In this document: positions 40,589-49,580 of the stretch, piece by piece
How positions within the stretch are numbered: position 1 is the stretch's first letter
Layout of the letters: every line of letters begins with the position of its first letter
Origin: Gammaproteobacteria bacterium
Lineage (GTDB): Bacteria > Pseudomonadota > Gammaproteobacteria > Xanthomonadales > Rhodanobacteraceae
NCBI GenBank assembly: GCA_021325195.1
Contig: JAJPHQ010000035.1
Coordinates: 1 to 64,000 of the forward strand
Length of the DNA: 64,000 nucleotides
Reading direction: 5' to 3'
The notes under the pieces: model-generated
Told to the model about the DNA's origin: nothing
The model's input: only the letters and a program-made list of their open reading frames with translations
Database searches by the model: none
Position numbers and translations under genes: made by a program

Positions 40589-42001
40589 ATGAGCGCGATC
40601 GAACCGGAGACGCTGGCTGCAGCCGAATTGCGCCGCGCGGGCGTGTGCCAGTCGCTGCACTGGCTGGCCGCGGGGCGGCTCACGCCCACGGCGCTGGCCG
40701 AGGCCTGTCTCGACGCGATCGCGAGGCTCGACCCGCAACTCAACGCCTTCGTGGACGTGCGTCCCGACCTGGTGCGCGATCAGGCCGGCAGCGCGCAGCG
40801 CCGCCGCCGCGAAGGCCCGATCGGGCGGCTGGAGGGCATTCCGGTCGCGGTCAAGGACAACCTCGATGTGGCCGGTTACCCGACCGCCGCGGGGCTGGCT
40901 TCGCGGCGAACACGCGTTGCGCGGGACGATGCGCACGCGGTCGCGCGCCTGCGTGCCGCCGGTGCGATCGTGCTGGGCAAGACCAATCTCGACGAGGGTG
41001 CGCTGGGCGCGTCCACCAACAACCCGCATTTCGGCGCGACGCACAATCCGCATCGGCTCGGCTACACCGCCGGCGGTTCGTCGGGTGGGTCGGCCGCCGC
41101 GGTGGCGGCCGGCTTGGCGACCGTCGCGCTGGGCTCCGACACCCTGGGTTCGGTGCGCATCCCCGCAAGCTACTGCGGCGTGTTCGCGCTGAAGCCCACG
41201 CACGGCGAGATCTCCGCGCGCGGACTGGTGCCGGCCGCGCGCAGGCTCGATGCGGTCGGCATCCTCGCGCGCGGCGTGGGCGATCTGGTCGTGCTGCTGC
41301 AGGTGCTGGCCGGCTACGACGCGGACGATCCACGTTCGCGCCGCCGTCGCGTCGCGCTGCAGCCGCCGGACTGGAATCCCGAACAACTGCGCTGCGGCGT
41401 GTTGCCCGACCTCGCCGTGATCGGGGTGGAAGCGCCGGTGGTCGAGGTGTTCGAAACGGCGCTGGCAAGACTCGAACGCGAACTGGGCCAGCGCCAGACG
41501 CTGGATTTCTCCGACTGGCCTTGCGCGAAGATGCGCCGCGCGGGACTGCTGCTGATGGAAGCGGAGATGCGCAACACCTTCGCCGACGATCTTGCCGACA
41601 CCGCGCATCCGGTGTCGGACGGCTTCCGGCGCATGCTGGATTACGCGGCGAGAAAATCCGCGGCCGATTACGTCGCCGCGGATCGCATGCTCGACTTCAC
41701 GGTGCTGAAGGCGCGGCGGGTGTTCGCGCGGGTGGACGTGCTGGTGACGCCGACCACGCCGCAGGGCGCGTTCCCGCTCGATGCGCCGGTGCCCGATTCG
41801 CAGGCGGACCTCACCGCGTTTGCGAGTCTTTCGGGCTGTCCCGCGGTCAGCATCCCGATGGGCACGCTGCCGGACGGTCTGCCGATCGGCATGCAATTCG
41901 TCGGCGCGCCGGGTTCCGACCTGCGCCTGCTGGAACTGGCGGAAATGTGCGCCTCGGCGCTGGATGCCGCGCCGGCCTATCCCGTCGAACCGATGCGCTG
42001 A
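40589..42001 (+). CDS. Amidase signature family hydrolase
   Basis: A 470-residue amidase. The Ser-cisSer-Lys triad is visible: Lys in VAVKDNLDV (about 89), the glycine-serine block GGSSGGSAAAVAAGL (about 165-179), and the nucleophile region SDTLGSVRIPASYCG. It hydrolyses carboxamides; allophanate hydrolase-like or indoleacetamide hydrolase-like activity cannot be separated. The ATG at 40589 follows GGGAGGG; the frame is open further upstream but overlaps the divergent ETF-QO start. Downstream lies a long repeat region. Confidence 0.85.
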   Translation: MSAIEPETLAAAELRRAGVCQSLHWLAAGRLTPTALAEACLDAIARLDPQLNAFVDVRPDLVRDQAGSAQRRRREGPIGRLEGIPVAVKDNLDVAGYPTAAGLASRRTRVARDDAHAVARLRAAGAIVLGKTNLDEGALGASTNNPHFGATHNPHRLGYTAGGSSGGSAAAVAAGLATVALGSDTLGSVRIPASYCGVFALKPTHGEISARGLVPAARRLDAVGILARGVGDLVVLLQVLAGYDADDPRSRRRRVALQPPDWNPEQLRCGVLPDLAVIGVEAPVVEVFETALARLERELGQRQTLDFSDWPCAKMRRAGLLLMEAEMRNTFADDLADTAHPVSDGFRRMLDYAARKSAADYVAADRMLDFTVLKARRVFARVDVLVTPTTPQGAFPLDAPVPDSQADLTAFASLSGCPAVSIPMGTLPDGLPIGMQFVGAPGSDLRLLELAEMCASALDAAPAYPVEPMR

Positions 42002-42813
42002 GCGCGCGCAGCACGGGGGTGCGCATGCGCGTCGCATCTCATCCCACATTGTCATTCCGAGGGCATCTCAGGCTTCGTCTGCGATGCAGCCCGGAATCCA
42101 GTGTCTTTGCTGTCGTAGTTTCGACGTCCATGTCTTTTTTCGCCCGCCTGACTCGCGCCATGCCTGGCGCTCGCCCTTCGGGCCGCCTGCGGCGTTCAAA
42201 TCGGCAATCCTGCCGATTTAGTCCGGGCGGGCGAGCCACCTTTCTTTGCGTGGCCAAAGAAAGGTGGCCCAAAGAAAGGCCACCCCGGTGCTGCGTTTTT
42301 CGCCCGTCCATGGACGAAAAATCCGTCCGGGCCGTCCGGACTCGCCGACGCGCCGTCCCTGGCGCGGCGTCAAGTGGGCGCAATCCATTGCGCCCACCCT
42401 GCGGGCCTGATCGTCCGGCCCTCACCGCAGCACAGGGGCCCCGGAAAGGCTCTGTTTCGATGACGCCTTCCTTGGCTTCGTTCAAAGCGGGAACGAGCAG
42501 TTTGCTTCGCGCCATCCTGCGCGCAGGAAGCGCGCCAGACGGGGCCCCTCGAACACGGCGAGCGAACGACGGAAAGTCCGAAGGATGGCGCACAGGAAGT
42601 GCGCCAGTTCGCCGCAGGCGCAGGGATGCGCCTTCGGCGAACCCCGGCGGCCGCTCGCGGACCCGCAGCCCATGGATGGGCTGTGGGCGTGTTCGCGGGG
42701 TGGCCTTCTCTTTGGTGACTTTCTCTTGGCCACGCAAGAGAAAGTCACACGCCTGCCCGGGAGGCGGGCGGAAAAAGACAGGGACGTCGAAAGACGGTTT
42801 GGAGGTGCGTCGC
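42002..42813. repeat. Convergent pair of palindromic repeat units, noncoding
   Basis: Between the 3' ends of the amidase and the lipoprotein gene lie about 810 bp without a supportable gene. Two related units face each other: one from about 42115 (TTTCGACGTCC...CGCCCGCCT) and one ending near 42800 in reverse complement. Each holds a perfect 14-bp stem with a six-base loop: GCCACCTTTCTTTG at 42235-42248 with its complement at 42255-42268, and GTGACTTTCTCTTG at 42715-42728 with its complement at 42735-42748. Further small palindromes are present (GTGGGCGCAA/TTGCGCCCAC near 42389-42412). No transposase frame is present. Confidence 0.75.
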
Positions 42814-43542
42814 CTACTCACGCGTCGCGGTAGACGGGCCCGGGTGTGGGCGACGTCGCGACGGTTTGTCGGCAGCGTCCGCGGGCGGCGCGGCCCGATC
42901 GCGATTGGCCACGTCGAGTGCCCACGCGACGACCTGTTGCGCGAGGGCGTCGTCGGCCGCACCGAACGCGGCGACGATCTGCGGCACCTGCGTGCCGGAC
43001 GGGTTCTGCGTGACCACGAAGCTGCGGGTCGCCAGCAGATTGCGGGCGCCGCCGCGCCGCAGTTGCGCATCGAAGCGGACCACCACCACCGGCGAACCAT
43101 TCCGGTATTCGGACTGGAAGGCGCGCAGATCGCCGCTCAGCGCGTAATCGGAGGCGAAGCGATCGTCGTCGGTGGTGACCGCAGGCAGTCCGGCGGCCAT
43201 GAACGCATCGACCAGCCGGTGACGCACCAGCAGCGCGGGCGATTCGCTCCAGCGCGCGCCCCTGTACACGCTGACCCGGCCCGGCTCCGGCATCACCACG
43301 ATGCCGGTGTTGTCGAGCATGCCGCTGGTGTTGGGCGTGTCCACGCGCAGGCTGAAGGCCGGTGCCGGAATGCCGCTCGCCGCGGTTGCGGCGCCCTCCG
43401 GCGGTTGCCAGGTCTGGACGACTTCGCGCGGCGGCAGCACCGAACACGCGGACAGGATCAACGCGCCTGCCAGCGCGACGATCGTGACGCGTGCGCGGAC
43501 GCAACGCAGGCGGGGACGGATGCTCATGCCGGGATTCCTCAT
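42814..43542 (-). CDS. ABC-type transport auxiliary lipoprotein (PqiC/DUF330-like)
   Basis: A 242-residue lipoprotein. A signal sequence ends in the lipobox L30-S-A-C33. The rest is a mixed alpha/beta domain with SVYRGARWSESPALLVRHRLVDAF, the family feature of auxiliary lipoproteins in MCE transport systems. It is expected at the inner leaflet of the outer membrane, helping phospholipid traffic with the upstream permease, ATPase and MCE protein. The start is coupled to the MCE gene by an ATGA overlap. The last about 20 residues are rich in R, P and D. Confidence 0.85.
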   Translation of the reverse strand: MRNPGMSIRPRLRCVRARVTIVALAGALILSACSVLPPREVVQTWQPPEGAATAASGIPAPAFSLRVDTPNTSGMLDNTGIVVMPEPGRVSVYRGARWSESPALLVRHRLVDAFMAAGLPAVTTDDDRFASDYALSGDLRAFQSEYRNGSPVVVVRFDAQLRRGGARNLLATRSFVVTQNPSGTQVPQIVAAFGAADDALAQQVVAWALDVANRDRAAPPADAADKPSRRRPHPGPSTATRE

Positions 43543-44465
43543 GGTTTCGGCTCGAATTCCTGCGGCTGCTCGCGGCCCAGCAGGTAGCCGGCCGGGTTGC
43601 CCTGCAGCTTGCTGGTCAGCGAGTGCAGGTCGCGCAGCGTCGAGCGCAGCTCACGCAGGGTCGGGCCGATCTGGCCCACGCCCTGCAGTCCCGACTGCAG
43701 GTTGCCGCGGTTTTCCTGCAGCAACTGGTCGAGCGTTTGCGAGGTGTGTTGCAGCGAAGCCAGCGTCGTCTGCGTGCGCTCCAGGGTTTGCCTGCCCGGG
43801 CCGCTGACCAGTGAATCGACGCTGGCCAGGGTGGCGTTGAGCTGCCGGGAGGCCATGCTGGTCTGCTTGATCAGGTCCCGGATGTCCTGGCGTTCCGCGG
43901 CGATCGCGGCGGTGGTCTGGTCGAGGTTCTGCAGCGTTTCGCTGATGCGGTCGGCATTTTCCTGCGACAGGATCCGGCTGAGCCGGTCCAGGATGCCGTT
44001 CAGCGTGGTCACCACGTCGCTGCCGGAGGAAAGCAGTTTGGTCAGCGCCGAGCTTTCGGCGGGGATCTGGGGTTCCGGATTGTCGGGCGTCGGCAGCAGC
44101 AGCGGACTGCTGGGCGCGCCGCCGCTCAGTTGCACGAAGGCGACGCCGGTCAGGCCCAGCAGCCCCAGCTTGGCGCGGGTGTCGGTCTTGACCGGAGTGT
44201 CGGCGGCCACCTGGATTTGCGCGATCACCTTGCGCGGATCGCGCGGGTCGAGCTTCAACTGGCTGACCTCGCCGACCTGGATGCCGTTGTATTGCACGGC
44301 GCTGCCCTTGGACAGTCCGGTCACCGCCTCGCTGAACACGATGTCGTAGTAATGGTACTGACGGCTGATGCTGGTTTTGGCCAGCCACAGCGCGAACAGC
44401 ACCACGGCGGCCACCACCACGAGGGTGAAGGCGCCGATCAGGACATGGTGGGCCTTGGTTTCCAT
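43539..44465 (-). CDS. MlaD/MCE-domain periplasmic lipid-binding protein
   Basis: A 308-residue protein with one N-terminal membrane helix (about 9-28) and an MCE domain (about 40-120: YDIVFSEAVTGLSKGSAVQYNG, VGEVSQLKLDP). A long helical region follows (about 150-290) that probably forms the extended barrel or needle of such hexamers. It carries lipid between the permease and the outer membrane. It is the third gene of a four-gene operon. Confidence 0.88.
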   Translation of the reverse strand: METKAHHVLIGAFTLVVVAAVVLFALWLAKTSISRQYHYYDIVFSEAVTGLSKGSAVQYNGIQVGEVSQLKLDPRDPRKVIAQIQVAADTPVKTDTRAKLGLLGLTGVAFVQLSGGAPSSPLLLPTPDNPEPQIPAESSALTKLLSSGSDVVTTLNGILDRLSRILSQENADRISETLQNLDQTTAAIAAERQDIRDLIKQTSMASRQLNATLASVDSLVSGPGRQTLERTQTTLASLQHTSQTLDQLLQENRGNLQSGLQGVGQIGPTLRELRSTLRDLHSLTSKLQGNPAGYLLGREQPQEFEPKP

Positions 44466-44474
44466 CGCGCTACC

Positions 44475-45275
44475 TCACGTCATTGCATGGATCGCTTCCG
44501 CCGCGCGACCGCGTGGTCCGCCGAAGTATTCGCGGATCCAAGGGTCGTCGAAGCGTTCCACCTTGTCCAGCGTGTCGGCCACGATCACGCGCTTGTGGGC
44601 CAGTACCGCCACGCGGTCGCAGATCGCGTGCAGCGAATCGAGATCGTGGGTGATCATGAATACGGTCAGCCCCAGCGCGTCGCGCAGGGCGCGGATCAGG
44701 GCGTCGAACGAGGCCGCGGCGATCGGGTCGAGGCCCGAGGTCGGTTCGTCCAGGAACACGATTTCGGGATCCAGCGCCAGCGCGCGCGCCAGCGCGGCGC
44801 GCTTGCGCATGCCGCCCGACAGTTCCGACGGGTACTTGTGGCGCGTCTCCGGCGGCAGGTCGGCCAGCGCGATCTTCAGCGCCGCCACCCGCAGTGCGTC
44901 GTGCAGGCTCAGGCTGGTGTGCTCCATCAGCGGCACGCGCACGTTCTCGCTCACCGTCAGCGAGGAAAACAGCGCGCCATCCTGGAACAGCACGCCGAAG
45001 CGGCGTTCGACGGCGATCCGGGCGGCCGGCGGCAACGCGTGCAAATCCTGCCCGAACAGGCGCACGCTGCCGGCATCGGGCCGGCGCAGGCCCAGGATCG
45101 TGCGCAGCAGCACCGACTTGCCGCTGCCCGAGCCGCCGACCACGCCCAGGATTTCGCCGCGATAGACGTCGAGGTCGAGGTTCTCGTGCACCACCTGGCT
45201 GCCGAACTGGCTGCGCAAGCCGCGCACCTGCACGATCGCCTCGGGCTGCCCGTTCCGGCTGGCGACCGCGTTCAC
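44475..45275 (-). CDS. MlaF-like ABC transporter ATP-binding protein
   Basis: A 266-residue ATPase with Walker A GGSGSGKSVLLR (about 45), the signature LSGGMRKRAALARAL (about 148) and Walker B EIVFLDEPTSGLDP (about 170). The GTG start at 45275 lies within the stop of the permease gene (GTGA overlap); no ATG is suitably placed. It energises lipid movement through the MlaE-type permease. Confidence 0.92.
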   Translation of the reverse strand: MNAVASRNGQPEAIVQVRGLRSQFGSQVVHENLDLDVYRGEILGVVGGSGSGKSVLLRTILGLRRPDAGSVRLFGQDLHALPPAARIAVERRFGVLFQDGALFSSLTVSENVRVPLMEHTSLSLHDALRVAALKIALADLPPETRHKYPSELSGGMRKRAALARALALDPEIVFLDEPTSGLDPIAAASFDALIRALRDALGLTVFMITHDLDSLHAICDRVAVLAHKRVIVADTLDKVERFDDPWIREYFGGPRGRAAEAIHAMT

Positions 45276-46426
45276 CAGCCCATCTCCATGAAGAACAGCG
45301 CGGCCAGTGCGTCCACCAGAATCACCACGAAGATCGACTGCACCACGCTGGAGGTGGTGCGCTGGCCCACCGATTCGGCGCTGCCCTGCACCTTGAAGCC
45401 TTCCAGGCAGCCGATCACCGCGATCAGGAACGCGAAGATCGGCGCCTTGGCGAGGCCCAGCCAGAGGTAGCGGATCGGCGTGTCGGTCTGGAACACCGAC
45501 ACGAACATCGACGGCGAGATGTTCAGCGCGAACCAGCACACCAGCGCGCCGCCGGTCACGCCGGCCATCATCGACAGGAAGGTCAGCAGCGGCATCACCG
45601 CCACCAGCGCCAGCACGCGCGGCAGCACCAGCAACTCGACGGGATCGAGGCCCATCGTGCGCATCGCATCGACCTCCTCGTTCACCTTCATCGAGCCGAT
45701 CTGCGCGGTGAACGCGCTGGCGGTGCGACCGGCCAGCAGGATCGCGGTCAGCAGCACCGCCAGTTCGCGCAGGAAGGCGTATGACACCAGATCGACGGTG
45801 AACACGGTGGCGCCGTAGCGTTGCAGCGCGGTCGCGCCCAGGAACGCGATCACCGCGCCGATCAGGAACGACAGCAGCACCACGATCGGCACCGCGTCCA
45901 GGCCGGTCTGCTCCATGTGGTAGATCAGCGAGGTGACGCGCCAGCGCCTGGGCAGCCAGATCGTGCGGGCCAGCGTCTCCAGTGTCATGCCGATGAAGCC
46001 CAGCAGCTTGAGCGTCAGCCTCCAGATGTGGACGACGTTCTCGCCCACGCGCGCGAGCAGGTCGATGAAACCGAAATCGCGCGGCGGCGGCGGGCGGTGC
46101 GCGTAGATTTCCGTGACCGCCTCGCTGACGGTGCCCAGCAGCGCGCGCAGCTCGCGCGGCACGTCGCGGTCGTGCTCGGCCAGCCACTGCAGGCACTTGG
46201 GACCCAGCGCGACCGCGATCAGGCCGGCGCCGGCGGTGTCGATCCGGCTGATGCCGTTGAAATCCACGTCGGGCCGCTCGGGCAGGTGCGGCTTCACCGC
46301 ATCGAGGCGCGATTCCAGTTCGGTGAAATGCGGCAGCGTCCAGTCGCCGGTAAGGCGCAGCACGCCGCTGCCGTCCGCCGAGGGCACCCACTCGGCGTTG
46401 CCGGGCGTGGTCGGGGAGCGATCCAT
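45272..46426 (-). CDS. MlaE-family permease with fused N-terminal STAS domain
   Basis: A 384-residue protein. Residues 1-105 form a STAS domain (GVLRLTGDWTL, DTAGAGLIAVAL), and residues 115-384 form the MlaE permease (LEQ-like amphipathic segment, SMKVNEEVDAMRTMGLDPVELLVLPRVLA). In E. coli the STAS protein MlaB is separate; here it is fused to the permease. It is the first gene of the operon permease, ATPase, MCE protein, lipoprotein, all overlapping or nearly so. It runs divergently from gcvT. Confidence 0.92.
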   Translation of the reverse strand: MDRSPTTPGNAEWVPSADGSGVLRLTGDWTLPHFTELESRLDAVKPHLPERPDVDFNGISRIDTAGAGLIAVALGPKCLQWLAEHDRDVPRELRALLGTVSEAVTEIYAHRPPPPRDFGFIDLLARVGENVVHIWRLTLKLLGFIGMTLETLARTIWLPRRWRVTSLIYHMEQTGLDAVPIVVLLSFLIGAVIAFLGATALQRYGATVFTVDLVSYAFLRELAVLLTAILLAGRTASAFTAQIGSMKVNEEVDAMRTMGLDPVELLVLPRVLALVAVMPLLTFLSMMAGVTGGALVCWFALNISPSMFVSVFQTDTPIRYLWLGLAKAPIFAFLIAVIGCLEGFKVQGSAESVGQRTTSSVVQSIFVVILVDALAALFFMEMGW

Positions 46427-46590
46427 CCACGCAATTTAGCATGCTTGTGCGATCGTCCCCGATCGCCGCTCCGGTGATTCACAAGGCGAGGAACAGCGCT
46501 CCGGGATTGTCGAGACCACCACGGCCTTCCCTGGCCTGACTTTTCACAACAGCCGCGGCGATAATGCCCGTTCCAAAGCAAGGCCGCGCC

Positions 46591-47817
46591 ATGACCAAGC
46601 ACACCATCCTCAACGCCACGCACCGCGCCGCCGGCGCGAAGATGGTCGACTTCGGCGGCTGGGACATGCCGCTGCACTACGGCTCGCAGATCGAGGAACA
46701 CCACGCGGTCCGCCGCGACGCCGGCATGTTCGACGTCTCGCACATGACCGTGGTGGATCTGCACGGCGCGCGCTGCCGCGATTTCCTGCGGCACCTGCTG
46801 GCGAACAGCGTGGACAGGCTGAAGAAACCCGGCAAGGCGCTGTATTCGTGCATGCTGAACGAGCGCGGCGGGGTGATCGACGACCTGATCGTGTATTTTC
46901 TTGCCGAGGGTGCGAGCCAAGGACGGCTCGCACGCGAAGCCGGAGCGTCGGCGACGGCTGAGGCGGAGGCGAGTCCGGACATGCGCCGGACTCGCCGTGC
47001 CGAATCCGCGCAGGGAAGCGTGGATTCGGAAAGGGAATGGTTTCGCGTTGTCGTGAATGCCGCCACCCGCGACAAGGACCTGGCCTGGATCGAAAGGCAG
47101 GCCGCGCCGTTCGGCGTCACGGTCAGCGAGCGTGCGGATCTGGCGATGATCGCGGTGCAGGGCCCGCACGCGCGCGCCAGGGTGCTGGGCCTGCTCGACC
47201 CGGCCGACCGCGAGCGCGTGGAGAAGCTGGGCAAGTTCGCCGCCACCGAGGCACGCGGTCCGGGCGGCATGCCGCTGTTCGTGGCGCGCACCGGCTACAC
47301 CGGCGAGGATGGCTTCGAGATCATCGTGCCGGAGGCCCACGCGGTGACGCTGTGGAACGCGCTGGCCGCGGCGGGCGTGCGCCCCGCCGGTCTGGGCGCG
47401 CGCGACACCCTGCGGCTCGAAGCGGGGATGAACCTGTACGGCCAGGACATGGACGAGAACGTGACGCCCTGGGAGGCCGGGCTCGCGTGGACCGTGTCGC
47501 TGGACGAAGGCCGCGATTTCGTCGGCCGCGCCGCGCTGGAGAGGCAGAAGGCCGCGGGCGTGCCGCGCGAACTGATTGGCGTGGTGCTGGACGACAAGGG
47601 CGTGCTGCGCCACGGCCAGCGCGTGATCAGCGACAGGGGCGACGGCGAAATCCTGTCGGGGATCTTTTCGCCCACGCTGGGCAAGGCCATCGGCTTCGCG
47701 CGCGTGCCCGCGGGTGCGCACGCCGGACTGCGCGTGGACATTCGCGGGCGCGAGCTGCCGCTGCGCGCGGTGAAGCCTCCGTTCGTGCGCGACGGCAAAC
47801 CGTGCGAGGGGATTTGA
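46591..47817 (+). CDS. gcvT: Glycine cleavage system aminomethyltransferase T with an in-frame insert
   Basis: A 408-residue GcvT, about 43 residues longer than the usual roughly 365. The N-terminal [20 protein letters not shown] and C-terminal [22 protein letters not shown] blocks are normal. Between IVYFL (about residue 105) and [13 protein letters not shown] (about 151) lies an Ala/Arg/Glu-rich segment not found in the family, encoded by three consecutive DNA palindromes. GcvT moves the aminomethyl carbon from GcvH to tetrahydrofolate. The ATG at 46591 matches family starts; an in-frame ATG at 46564 adds nine residues. gcvH follows 133 bp downstream. Confidence 0.93.
   Translation: MTKHTILNATHRAAGAKMVDFGGWDMPLHYGSQIEEHHAVRRDAGMFDVSHMTVVDLHGARCRDFLRHLLANSVDRLKKPGKALYSCMLNERGGVIDDLIVYFLAEGASQGRLAREAGASATAEAEASPDMRRTRRAESAQGSVDSEREWFRVVVNAATRDKDLAWIERQAAPFGVTVSERADLAMIAVQGPHARARVLGLLDPADRERVEKLGKFAATEARGPGGMPLFVARTGYTGEDGFEIIVPEAHAVTLWNALAAAGVRPAGLGARDTLRLEAGMNLYGQDMDENVTPWEAGLAWTVSLDEGRDFVGRAALERQKAAGVPRELIGVVLDDKGVLRHGQRVISDRGDGEILSGIFSPTLGKAIGFARVPAGAHAGLRVDIRGRELPLRAVKPPFVRDGKPCEGI
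46906..47034 (+). repeat. Palindromic repeat element inserted in frame within gcvT
   Basis: Three hairpins follow each other: GTGCGAGCC at 46910-46918 with GGCTCGCAC at 46925-46933; GGCGAGTCCGG at 46968-46978 with its complement at 46986-46996; and CGAATCCGCGC at 47001-47011 with GCGTGGATTCG at 47018-47028 (one G-T pair). The span is a multiple of three and free of stops. Edges are estimated from where GcvT family similarity ends and resumes. Confidence 0.75.
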
Positions 47818-47950
47818 GCGAGGGAGCGCGCGGCAGGCCGGATGCAGCGGCTGCCGTCCACGACGGGGAGTTCCGGGCTCCTGCATTCGACCGGACGTTG
47901 TAGTTAGAATCACGGGTTCATCGCCCGCATCAGACAGCCAGGACCCAACC

Positions 47951-48346
47951 ATGAGCGAGATTCCCGGGGATCTGAAATTCCAGAAGTCGCACGAATGGGC
48001 GCGCATCGAGGACGGCGGCCAGGTACGCGTGGGCATATCCGACCATGCCCAGGAGCTGCTGGGTGATCTGGTTTATGTCGAACTGCCCAAGGTGGGCGAC
48101 AAGGTCGAGGCCGGCGCCACCTGCGCGGTGGTGGAATCGGTCAAGGCTGCATCGGACGTCTACTCGCCGGTCAGCGGCGAGGTGGTCGCGGTCAACGAAA
48201 CGCTCAACGACAAGCCGGAAACCATCAACGAGGATGCCTACGGCGACGGCTGGATCTTCGTGGTCAAGGCCGACAACCTCGACGAAATGGACAGCCTGCT
48301 CGATCCCGACGATTACGCCGAACTGATCGAGGACAGCGAGGACTGA
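47951..48346 (+). CDS. gcvH: Glycine cleavage system H protein
   Basis: A 131-residue protein of normal length. The lipoylation site is in [19 protein letters not shown] (lysine near residue 64). The ends are [20 protein letters not shown] and [21 protein letters not shown]. It shuttles the aminomethyl group between GcvP, GcvT and GcvL. No gcvP lies in this window. Confidence 0.96.
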   Translation: MSEIPGDLKFQKSHEWARIEDGGQVRVGISDHAQELLGDLVYVELPKVGDKVEAGATCAVVESVKAASDVYSPVSGEVVAVNETLNDKPETINEDAYGDGWIFVVKADNLDEMDSLLDPDDYAELIEDSED

Positions 48347-48744
48347 CCCGCATGATGCCGGCGCCGCGCGCACGCCCGCGTGGCGTCGCCCGCGGCATCG
48401 GAAGGCTCCGGAATGGGGGAAATCCGCGCTGGCGCGGGCGGTTCCGGCGCATGCCGATTTTCCGATCGTTCAGGCTGCCGGAACGCGTGTCGCGCGGCTC
48501 GCGCGGGCGCATCTCCCGAATTGCACATGACTGCTTCGCCACCGCGGCGGAGGCGCGACCGCGATGTGCGAAAGCAAGGCGCGGCGCGGGTTGCAGCGCA
48601 ACGTCTCGATCGTGATGCAGGAATCGTTTGGACGTCCATCCGTCCGTACCGGAGCGCACGATCTGCACGGCACACGCCTCGTGCGGCACCTGCTGCGGCA
48701 CCCGTGCTGCGCTCGCAAGAGCTTCATCCGGCGCAAAAAATTGA
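48347..48744. other. Long intergenic stretch after gcvH
   Basis: About 400 bp of very GC-rich sequence with no reading frame showing family-like features or a ribosome site, and no clear tandem repeat. I see nothing that I can name. Confidence 0.4.
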
Positions 48745-48773
48745 TTGACACCGCGATTTCATGGGGCTAGCTT
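48745..48773 (+). promoter_or_regulatory. Sigma-70-like promoter for the metJ-H1 gene
   Basis: TTGACA at 48745-48750, a 17-bp spacer and TAGCTT at 48768-48773. The -35 is a perfect consensus and the -10 is weak. It lies 31 bases before the ATG at 48805. No AGACGTCT-type met box is visible in this promoter. Confidence 0.5.
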
Positions 48774-48804
48774 CTGCGCCCGACGACATGTGAAACAGGG
48801 AAAC

Positions 48805-49299
48805 ATGCCGACTGCCAGGTACATCAAGCCGTACGTCGAGCACGGTCGAAAGTCCGGAAGAGTGAGGAAGATCACCGTCTCGATTCCGCTGCATGTACTC
48901 CGGCTGCTTTCCGACGAACGCACACGTCGTCAGGTGTCGAACTTGCGGCACGCCACGAACAGCGATCTTCTGTGCGAGGCGTTCCTGCATGCGTTTACTG
49001 GGCAACCACTGCCAACTGATGAGGAGCTGAGACGAACCATGGCCATGAAGAAAGCCGCAAAGAAATCCGCCAAAAAGGCGGCCCGTAAATCCACCAAGAA
49101 GGCCAAGGCCCGCAAGTCGGCCAAGGCCAAGACCGCTACGGCGCGCAAGACCGCCAAGCGCAGGACGGCCCGCAAGGCGTCGACCAGAAAGCCGGCGCGC
49201 AAGCGTGCCACGAAGAAGCGTGCGCGTCGTCGCACTGCCAAGAAGGCCGTGATGGCCAAGACCTCGCGTGCCAGCAAGAGCAAGCGCGCGAAGAAGTAA
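48805..49299 (+). CDS. metJ: MetJ repressor fused to a histone H1-like lysine-rich tail
   Basis: A 164-residue protein. Residues 1-77 match the MetJ ribbon-helix-helix repressor closely: [12 protein letters not shown], the DNA-contacting strand [25 protein letters not shown] and HAFTGQPLP. Where MetJ normally continues for about 28 residues to its end, residues 78-164 are instead a Lys/Ala/Arg tail of KKAAKK and AKKAARKS type, like bacterial H1/HC2 proteins. The tail begins MAMKKAAKK, with GAGGAG at 49021-49026 twelve bases before that ATG (49039), so an internal start is possible. The native ATG follows AGGG. A terminator follows the gene. Confidence 0.85.
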   Translation: MPTARYIKPYVEHGRKSGRVRKITVSIPLHVLRLLSDERTRRQVSNLRHATNSDLLCEAFLHAFTGQPLPTDEELRRTMAMKKAAKKSAKKAARKSTKKAKARKSAKAKTATARKTAKRRTARKASTRKPARKRATKKRARRRTAKKAVMAKTSRASKSKRAKK

Positions 49300-49400
49300 G
49301 TTGCACGGGTTGCAATGCTGAACCGGAAACCATAACGACAAGCCTGCTCTCCCTGCGACGCCCAGCGCGGGGAGATCGCGGGCAAGCGTTTCAGGCATTG

Positions 49401-49429
49401 GCCCCGGCTCCGCCGGGGCTTTGCCTTTT
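49401..49429 (+). terminator. Rho-independent terminator after the metJ-H1 gene
   Basis: GCCCCGGC at 49401-49408 pairs with GCCGGGGC at 49412-49419 around a TCC loop. T-rich sequence (TTTGCCTTTT) follows. It lies about 100 bp after the stop at 49299. Confidence 0.75.
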
Positions 49430-49580
49430 CAGGGTCCGGAGGAAAGACCTTGCGCCAGGGATGTGAACCGCGTCACGCTTGTCGCGGCGACGCATTCCGG
49501 TGTGGCGCCGGACGGATGGAACGCTTCATGCATGGCGGAGGGGGTTACATGGCTCCGCACATCTTTGGGGTGAGCACATC

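Noticed and set aside
42115-42800. Possible insertion sequence with inverted ends
   Set aside because: There is no transposase frame between the facing repeats and no target-site duplication that I could see.
39277-43587. A 1436-codon open frame on the plus strand opposite ETF-QO and through the amidase
   Set aside because: It is antisense to several well-recognised genes, has no domain features and is explained by high GC with few stop codons.
43539-46426. Naming the transport genes as the E. coli-type mla operon
   Set aside because: The STAS fusion and PqiC-like lipoprotein differ from mlaFEDCB, and no mlaC is present, so gene symbols were withheld.
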